From positions 372,001 to 436,000 of the forward strand of contig OZ244900.1 of the NCBI GenBank assembly GCA_965221595.1: DNA of 64,000 nt, written 5' to 3'. A program made the translations under genes and the position numbers. The DNA comes from JAAXGX01 sp965221595 (GTDB lineage: Bacteria; Acidobacteriota; Vicinamibacteria; Vicinamibacterales; UBA8438). How positions within the stretch are numbered: position 1 is the stretch's first letter; each line of letters begins with the position of its first letter. The notes below the pieces were generated by a model that ran no database searches, had not been told where the DNA came from, and saw nothing but the letters and a program-made list of their open reading frames with translations. Shown here in pieces: positions 60,075-64,000 of the stretch.

Positions 60075-61163
60075 ATGAGCGTTCGAATAGTGGGAGCCGT
60101 CGTCGTACTGGTCGCTGCCTGCGCGCTGGCGACGTCTGCCGCGGCGCAGGAGGCACCCGCGGCGCGGTCCGGCGCCGCTGTCGGCATCAGCGGTCTGCTG
60201 GACCCCGTCGAAGGCGGGGCGATCCCGCGCACGCCCTGGGGCGCGCCGGATCTGCGCGGTGTCTGGAACAACTCGAACCGGACGCCGCTCGAGCGGCGCA
60301 CCGCTGCGGAGATCGAGCGCGGCCAGATCGCCCAGGCGCCCGTCATCGAGGCCACGAGCGGGACCGGCGCAGGCTGGGTGGAGCAGGTCACCGAGGCCGA
60401 CCGCGAGTCGCTCATCGTCGACCCCCCCGACGGCCGCATCCCGGCACTGCTGCCGGCGGCGCGGCAGCGGCTGATCGACCGGGAGAACGCGCGCGCGGGG
60501 CGCGGCGAGGCCGATTCTTGGCTCGATCGCAACTCGTGGGAGCGCTGCATCACGCGTACGCTGCCCATCGCGATGATCCCGAACATCTACAACGCCAACT
60601 ACCAGATTCTCCAGACGCCGGACCACGTGGTGGTGCTGATGGAGATGATCCACGAGGCCCGCATCATCCCGCTGGACGGCCGCCCGCATGTGGCCGACGG
60701 CGTCCGCCAGTGGCTGGGCGACAGCCGCGGCCGCTGGGAGGGCGACACGCTGGTGGTCGAGACCGGGCGGTTCAACAACCGGCTCGACGGCGGCGACTAT
60801 CAGCCGTCGCACATCATCCAGACCACGCACCGGGGGCCGGGCGGCACCCTGCGCCTCGTCGAGCGCTTCCGCATGCTCGATGCGAACACGATCGACTACG
60901 AGTTCACCGTGGAGGACCCGCAGACGTACGCGCGGCCGTTCACCGTCTCGCTGCCGATGACCCGCCGCGACACGGTGAACGATCCGCTCAATCACCTGTT
61001 CGAGTACGCCTGCCACGAGGGCAACCACGGGATGCTGAACCTGCTCAGCGCCGGCCGCACCGACGAACAGCAGGCGCTCGAGGCAGCCGCGCGCGTGTCG
61101 CGCCAGCGCAAGGAGGCGGGGCACCCCGGCGTGCGCGAGCCGGCGGTCCCGTTCGTGCCCTGA
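60075..61163 (+). CDS. secreted TPWG-x-PDL family protein, paralogue 4
   Basis: 362 residues; GGGAGGAAGTGTC precedes the ATG at 60075. Signal peptide SVRIVGAVVVLVAACALATSAAAQ. Motifs in order: RTPWGAPDLRGVWNNSNRTPLERRT, SLIVDPPDGRIPALLPAA, SWERCITRTLPIAMIPNIYN, HVVVLMEMIHEARIIPLDGR, GVRQWLGDSRGRWEGDTLVVE, LVERFRMLDANTIDYEFTVED, and YEYACHEGNHGMLN. It is closest to paralogue 2 (RCITR, HVV-L-EM-H). The CHEGN motif has His in place of Tyr at its end. It is followed 31 bp later by the DUF5916 barrel gene, suggesting a link with the outer membrane. Function unknown. Confidence 0.85.
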   Translation: MSVRIVGAVVVLVAACALATSAAAQEAPAARSGAAVGISGLLDPVEGGAIPRTPWGAPDLRGVWNNSNRTPLERRTAAEIERGQIAQAPVIEATSGTGAGWVEQVTEADRESLIVDPPDGRIPALLPAARQRLIDRENARAGRGEADSWLDRNSWERCITRTLPIAMIPNIYNANYQILQTPDHVVVLMEMIHEARIIPLDGRPHVADGVRQWLGDSRGRWEGDTLVVETGRFNNRLDGGDYQPSHIIQTTHRGPGGTLRLVERFRMLDANTIDYEFTVEDPQTYARPFTVSLPMTRRDTVNDPLNHLFEYACHEGNHGMLNLLSAGRTDEQQALEAAARVSRQRKEAGHPGVREPAVPFVP

Positions 61164-61194
61164 GCGGAGCAGGCTGCGTCAACCACGTGCTGCT

Positions 61195-63585
61195 GTGACC
61201 CTGGCGGTGCGGCTGCGCTCGGCGGCCCTGGGCGCGTGCATGGTGGCCTGCCTGTGCGCACCCGCGCTGGCCCAGTCCGGCTTCCGCCCACCGCCGGCGG
61301 ACGCGGAGCCCGAGCCGTCCGTCGCGACGCTCGTGAACGGCGAGGTAGAGATCGAGGCCGCCGAGCCGCCCCCCGATCTCCCCACGGCCGCCGGCATCCT
61401 GACCGGCCGACCGACGGTGCGACCGGCCCGCGTCGTCGCGCCGCCCGCCATCGACGGACGGCTGGACGACGCCGCATGGACCGGTGCGCTGCGCATCACC
61501 GAGTTCGTTCAGCTCCAGCCGCTCGACGGCGCGCCCGCCACTGAAACCACCGACGTCTACCTGGCGTACGACAGCACGGCCATCTACCTCGGGTTCCGGG
61601 CGCGCTACTCGGAACCCGGCATGATCCGCGCGAACCGCTCCGACCGCGACCGGACGTTCCGCGACGACCTCATCTCCGTCTATTTCGATACGTTCCTCGA
61701 TCAGCAGCGGGCGTACGTCTTCACCGTGAACGCGTACGGCGTGCAGGGCGACTCCATCATCAACTCGCGCGGGGGCGGCGGGTTCGGGAGCCGCGGCCGC
61801 GGCCGGGGCGGCGGCGGGCTGCCGCGTGGCGACGAGTCGTGGGATGCCTTGTTCACCACCGCGGGCCGGCTCGTCCCGGACGGATTCACGGCGGAGATGG
61901 CCATTCCATTCAAGAGCCTGCGCTACCCGCAGCGCGACGGCGTCGGGGTGCACCGCTGGGGGCTGCAGATTGCACGCCGCATCGGCGGCAAGGACGAGAC
62001 CGTCGTGTGGGCGCCCGTCTCCCGGGGCGTGGCCGGCTTTCTGCCGCAGATGGGCGTGGTGGAAGGGATGACGGGGCTGTCGACGAGCCGCAATATCGAG
62101 ATCCTGCCGACATTCACGGCCATCCAGTTCGGCTCGATCGACGCCGCCAGCGGGGACTTCACGACCGCCGATCCGGCGCCGGAAGGGGGCGTCAACTTCA
62201 AGTACGGCGTCACGTCGAACCTGACCGCGGACTTCACGCTCAATCCCGACTTCTCGCAGATCGAGTCGGACCAGCCGCAGATCGAGCTCAACCAGCGGTT
62301 CGCGCTCTTCTACCCCGAACTGCGACCCTTTTTCCTCGAGGGCGCCGAGATCTTCGACATTCCCGGTCCGGTCAACGCGGTGCACACCCGGACCATCGTC
62401 GATCCCTTCTACGGGGCGAAGCTGACCGGCAAGGTGGGGCGGACCACGCTGGGGCTGCTGTATGCCAACGACGAGGCGGCGGGCCATGTGGACGACGCAC
62501 CCGACCCGGCCGTGGGCCAGGCGGCTCAGACGTTCGTGGGGCGCGTGCGCTACGACCTGTACGCCGAGTCGCACGTCGGCGCCATCGTCACCAGCCGTGA
62601 GTTCGTCGACAGCCACAGCCGGCTGGCGGGCATCGACAGCAACTTCCGGTTGGGGCGCACCCAGAGCATCGCCTTCCGCGCGATGGGCACGCAGCACCGC
62701 GACCTCGACGGCGTCGACCGCAGCGGCCACTACCTCGAGGCCGTGCTGCGCAAGCAGGGACGCAACCTCGGCTACCGCTTCCTCTCGTTCGTTCTCTCGC
62801 CGGACTTCCGCACCGACGTCGGGTTCGTGCGCCGGGTCGACCAGCGCCGCACGCTGGGCGACGTCTCATACCAGTGGTGGCCCGAGACCTGGCTCGTCAG
62901 TTGGGGGCCCGAGGGGCGCTACGCCCGCAACTACGCCTTCGACGGCAACCTGCAGGACGAGCAGGTCCGGCTCGGCCTCAACTTCAACTTCGCGCGCAAC
63001 TTCGGGGTCAACAGTCGCGTGAGCCGGGAGATGGAGCGCTACGGGGGCATCGACTTCTTCAAGACGCGCTACCGGGTCTTCGGGCGCTACAGCACGACGC
63101 GCTACGGCGTCGGCATGGGGATGAATCGCGGCCACGAGGTCTTCTACGACGACGCGAACCCGTTCCTGGGCCACGAGACCGGTGTGTACTCGTTCATCAG
63201 CCTGCGGCCCATTCCGCGGCTGCAATCGGACGTCAACCTCAACACCAGCCGGTTCACGGATCGCCGCACCGGCGGCGCCGAGGTGTTCGACGTCAAGATC
63301 TTCCGGGCCCTGTCCACCTACCAGTTCACCGAGCGCTTCCTGGTGCGGAACATCGCCGAGCACAACACGTTCGACAAGACGCTGGCCTTGAACCTGCTGC
63401 TGACGTACCGGGTCAACGCCGGCACCGTCTTCTACGTGGGTTACGACGACCACCACCAGCAGGCCGACCTGATCGAGCGCGACCGCGACGGCGACGGCAT
63501 TCCCGACCGACTGTTCCACACCACGGAGCGCCGGCGCACGAACCGGGCCGTCTTCGTGAAGCTCCAGTACCTGTTCCGGTACTGA
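61195..63585 (+). CDS. DUF5916 outer-membrane protein with CBM9-like domain
   Basis: 796 residues from a GTG start at 61195 (no strong ribosome-binding site). Signal peptide ALGACMVACLCAPALAQ. Residues ~80-250 form the carbohydrate-binding CBM9-like domain (PPAIDGRLDDAAWTGALRITEFVQLQP, VYLAYDSTAIYLGFRARYSEPG, RDDLISVYFDTFLDQQRAYVF), interrupted by a Gly/Arg-rich loop (residues ~195-210). The C-terminal two thirds form a DUF5916 beta-barrel: RIGGKDETVVWAPVSRGVAGF, NPDFSQIESDQPQIELNQRF, LFYPELRPFFLEGAEIF, and aromatic-terminal KLQYLFRY. Functions of DUF5916 barrels are undetermined; they are thought to be outer-membrane transporters or ligand binders. It converges with a second DUF5916 gene at 63762 across a repeat-bearing hairpin region. 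Confidence 0.88.
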   Translation: MTLAVRLRSAALGACMVACLCAPALAQSGFRPPPADAEPEPSVATLVNGEVEIEAAEPPPDLPTAAGILTGRPTVRPARVVAPPAIDGRLDDAAWTGALRITEFVQLQPLDGAPATETTDVYLAYDSTAIYLGFRARYSEPGMIRANRSDRDRTFRDDLISVYFDTFLDQQRAYVFTVNAYGVQGDSIINSRGGGGFGSRGRGRGGGGLPRGDESWDALFTTAGRLVPDGFTAEMAIPFKSLRYPQRDGVGVHRWGLQIARRIGGKDETVVWAPVSRGVAGFLPQMGVVEGMTGLSTSRNIEILPTFTAIQFGSIDAASGDFTTADPAPEGGVNFKYGVTSNLTADFTLNPDFSQIESDQPQIELNQRFALFYPELRPFFLEGAEIFDIPGPVNAVHTRTIVDPFYGAKLTGKVGRTTLGLLYANDEAAGHVDDAPDPAVGQAAQTFVGRVRYDLYAESHVGAIVTSREFVDSHSRLAGIDSNFRLGRTQSIAFRAMGTQHRDLDGVDRSGHYLEAVLRKQGRNLGYRFLSFVLSPDFRTDVGFVRRVDQRRTLGDVSYQWWPETWLVSWGPEGRYARNYAFDGNLQDEQVRLGLNFNFARNFGVNSRVSREMERYGGIDFFKTRYRVFGRYSTTRYGVGMGMNRGHEVFYDDANPFLGHETGVYSFISLRPIPRLQSDVNLNTSRFTDRRTGGAEVFDVKIFRALSTYQFTERFLVRNIAEHNTFDKTLALNLLLTYRVNAGTVFYVGYDDHHQQADLIERDRDGDGIPDRLFHTTERRRTNRAVFVKLQYLFRY

Positions 63586-63626
63586 CCCCGCAAGCGGACG
63601 CCGGATGTCCGGGGCGCAGCCCCGTC
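63586..63626. repeat. 41-bp hairpin repeat, copy B2
   Basis: CCCCGCAAGCGGACGCCGG followed by CGGGGC-GCA-GCCCCG-like hairpin. Starts one base after the stop of the gene at 61195 and recurs as a direct repeat at 63716-63756, so each of the two convergent genes has its own copy as likely terminator. Confidence 0.6.
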
Positions 63627-63636
63627 TGAAGGGCGG

Positions 63637-63757
63637 AGTCTGCTCCGCCGAACCGCGCAGACTTCGCAAGGCGCGCACGGCGCGCCTCGGCGGGAGCGGC
63701 GCGGGGCGCAGGGGTCCCCGCAAGCGGACGCCGGGGGTTCGGGGCGCAGCCCCGTCG
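63637..63757. repeat. dispersed intergenic hairpin repeat, copy B
   Basis: Reverse complement of the copy at 46714-46833, about 115 bp aligned. Contains the 41-bp unit B1 (63716-63756) and ends 5 bp before the stop of the minus-strand gene at 63762. Probably a terminator-bearing element. Confidence 0.6.
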
Positions 63758-63761
63758 AAAG

Positions 63762-64000
63762 CTAGAAGCGGAACAGCCGGTTGATCTTGATCACGAAGCT
63801 GCGGCTCTGCAGTTCGGGATGGCGCGGGGTGAGCGTGTCGCGCTGCTCGTTGTAGACCACGAACAGCTCGCTCCCGGGTTGATACTCCCAGCGGAAGCGG
63901 ACGTTCGCGCCCAGCGAGGCGTTGCTCGAGTTGTACTGCACCAGCGCACTGACGAACATCAGCGGCGTGGCCGTGTAGGTCGTGCGCGTGGTCACGAGGC
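63762..64000 (-). CDS. DUF5916 outer-membrane protein, C-terminal part (partial)
   Basis: About 79 C-terminal residues are visible; the frame stays open to the right edge and no start is present. The sequence TPLMFVSALVQYNSSNASLG, NVRFRWEYQPGSELFVVYNE, SRSFVIKINRLFRF is the conserved end of DUF5916 barrels, including the aromatic final residue needed for outer-membrane assembly. It converges with the DUF5916 gene at 61195. Family call is by the C-terminal block only, but this block is distinctive. Confidence 0.8.
   Translation of the reverse strand, partial: LVTTRTTYTATPLMFVSALVQYNSSNASLGANVRFRWEYQPGSELFVVYNEQRDTLTPRHPELQSRSFVIKINRLFRF

Overview
The window is GC-rich bacterial chromosome, most likely from an Acidobacteriota member (Vicinamibacteria-like). 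The reasons are several very large TonB-dependent receptors with an N-terminal carboxypeptidase-regulatory domain, a DUF1592/DUF1552 gene pair, DUF5916 barrels, NIPSNAP proteins, many PQQ (quinoprotein) dehydrogenases, and a family of secreted proteins that start with a TPWG-x-PDL-x-G motif. The taxon is an inference from gene content. I recognise about 41 protein genes (two cut by the window edges), one tRNA and the SRP RNA. There is no rRNA, CRISPR array or recognisable transposase.

Layout. 1-6.5 kb: a partial cyclase-family hydrolase and a TPWG protein on the minus strand, then a plus-strand run of NTF2-like protein, propeller, PQQ alcohol dehydrogenase and TPWG protein. 6.6-19.3 kb (minus): three paralogous TonB-dependent receptors with a penicillin-acylase-type hydrolase between the first two. 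19.5-28.3 kb: a glucose-dehydrogenase-like quinoprotein, two NIPSNAP proteins, a DUF1080-quinoprotein fusion, a haem-motif propeller protein, and an RHH/PIN toxin-antitoxin pair beside a five-unit GCATG array of 8-bp period. 28.5-34.2 kb: the DUF1592 cytochrome/DUF1552 pair and an ankyrin protein. 34.2-37.0 kb is the core block ffs-dnaX-ybaB-recR. 37-46.7 kb: propellers, a flippase-glycosyltransferase fusion, tRNA-Asn, DoxX, two NTF2-like proteins, an Ig-like lipoprotein, and an NHL propeller fused to a His-rich helical domain. 46.9-53.2 kb: a fourth quinoprotein followed by a less GC-rich segment with an HNH endonuclease and a relic quinoprotein 3' end, then a DUF222-HNH endonuclease. 53.8-64 kb: a double NTF2-like protein, a fifth quinoprotein, an aminotransferase, an NHL protein, two more TPWG proteins and two convergent DUF5916 barrels.

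How it fits together (inference). Nearly everything outside the dnaX block carries a signal peptide or is an outer-membrane protein. The set looks like an envelope-based oxidative scavenging repertoire: TonB receptors import oligomeric or amphiphilic ligands, periplasmic PQQ enzymes and propeller lactonase/lyase-like proteins process them, and NTF2-like, NIPSNAP and TPWG proteins recur beside these enzymes as possible partners. The least described items are the TPWG/CHEGN family, the His-rich propeller fusion, the DUF1080-PQQ fusion, the octamer array at the toxin-antitoxin locus, and the HNH segment that replaced most of a quinoprotein paralogue.
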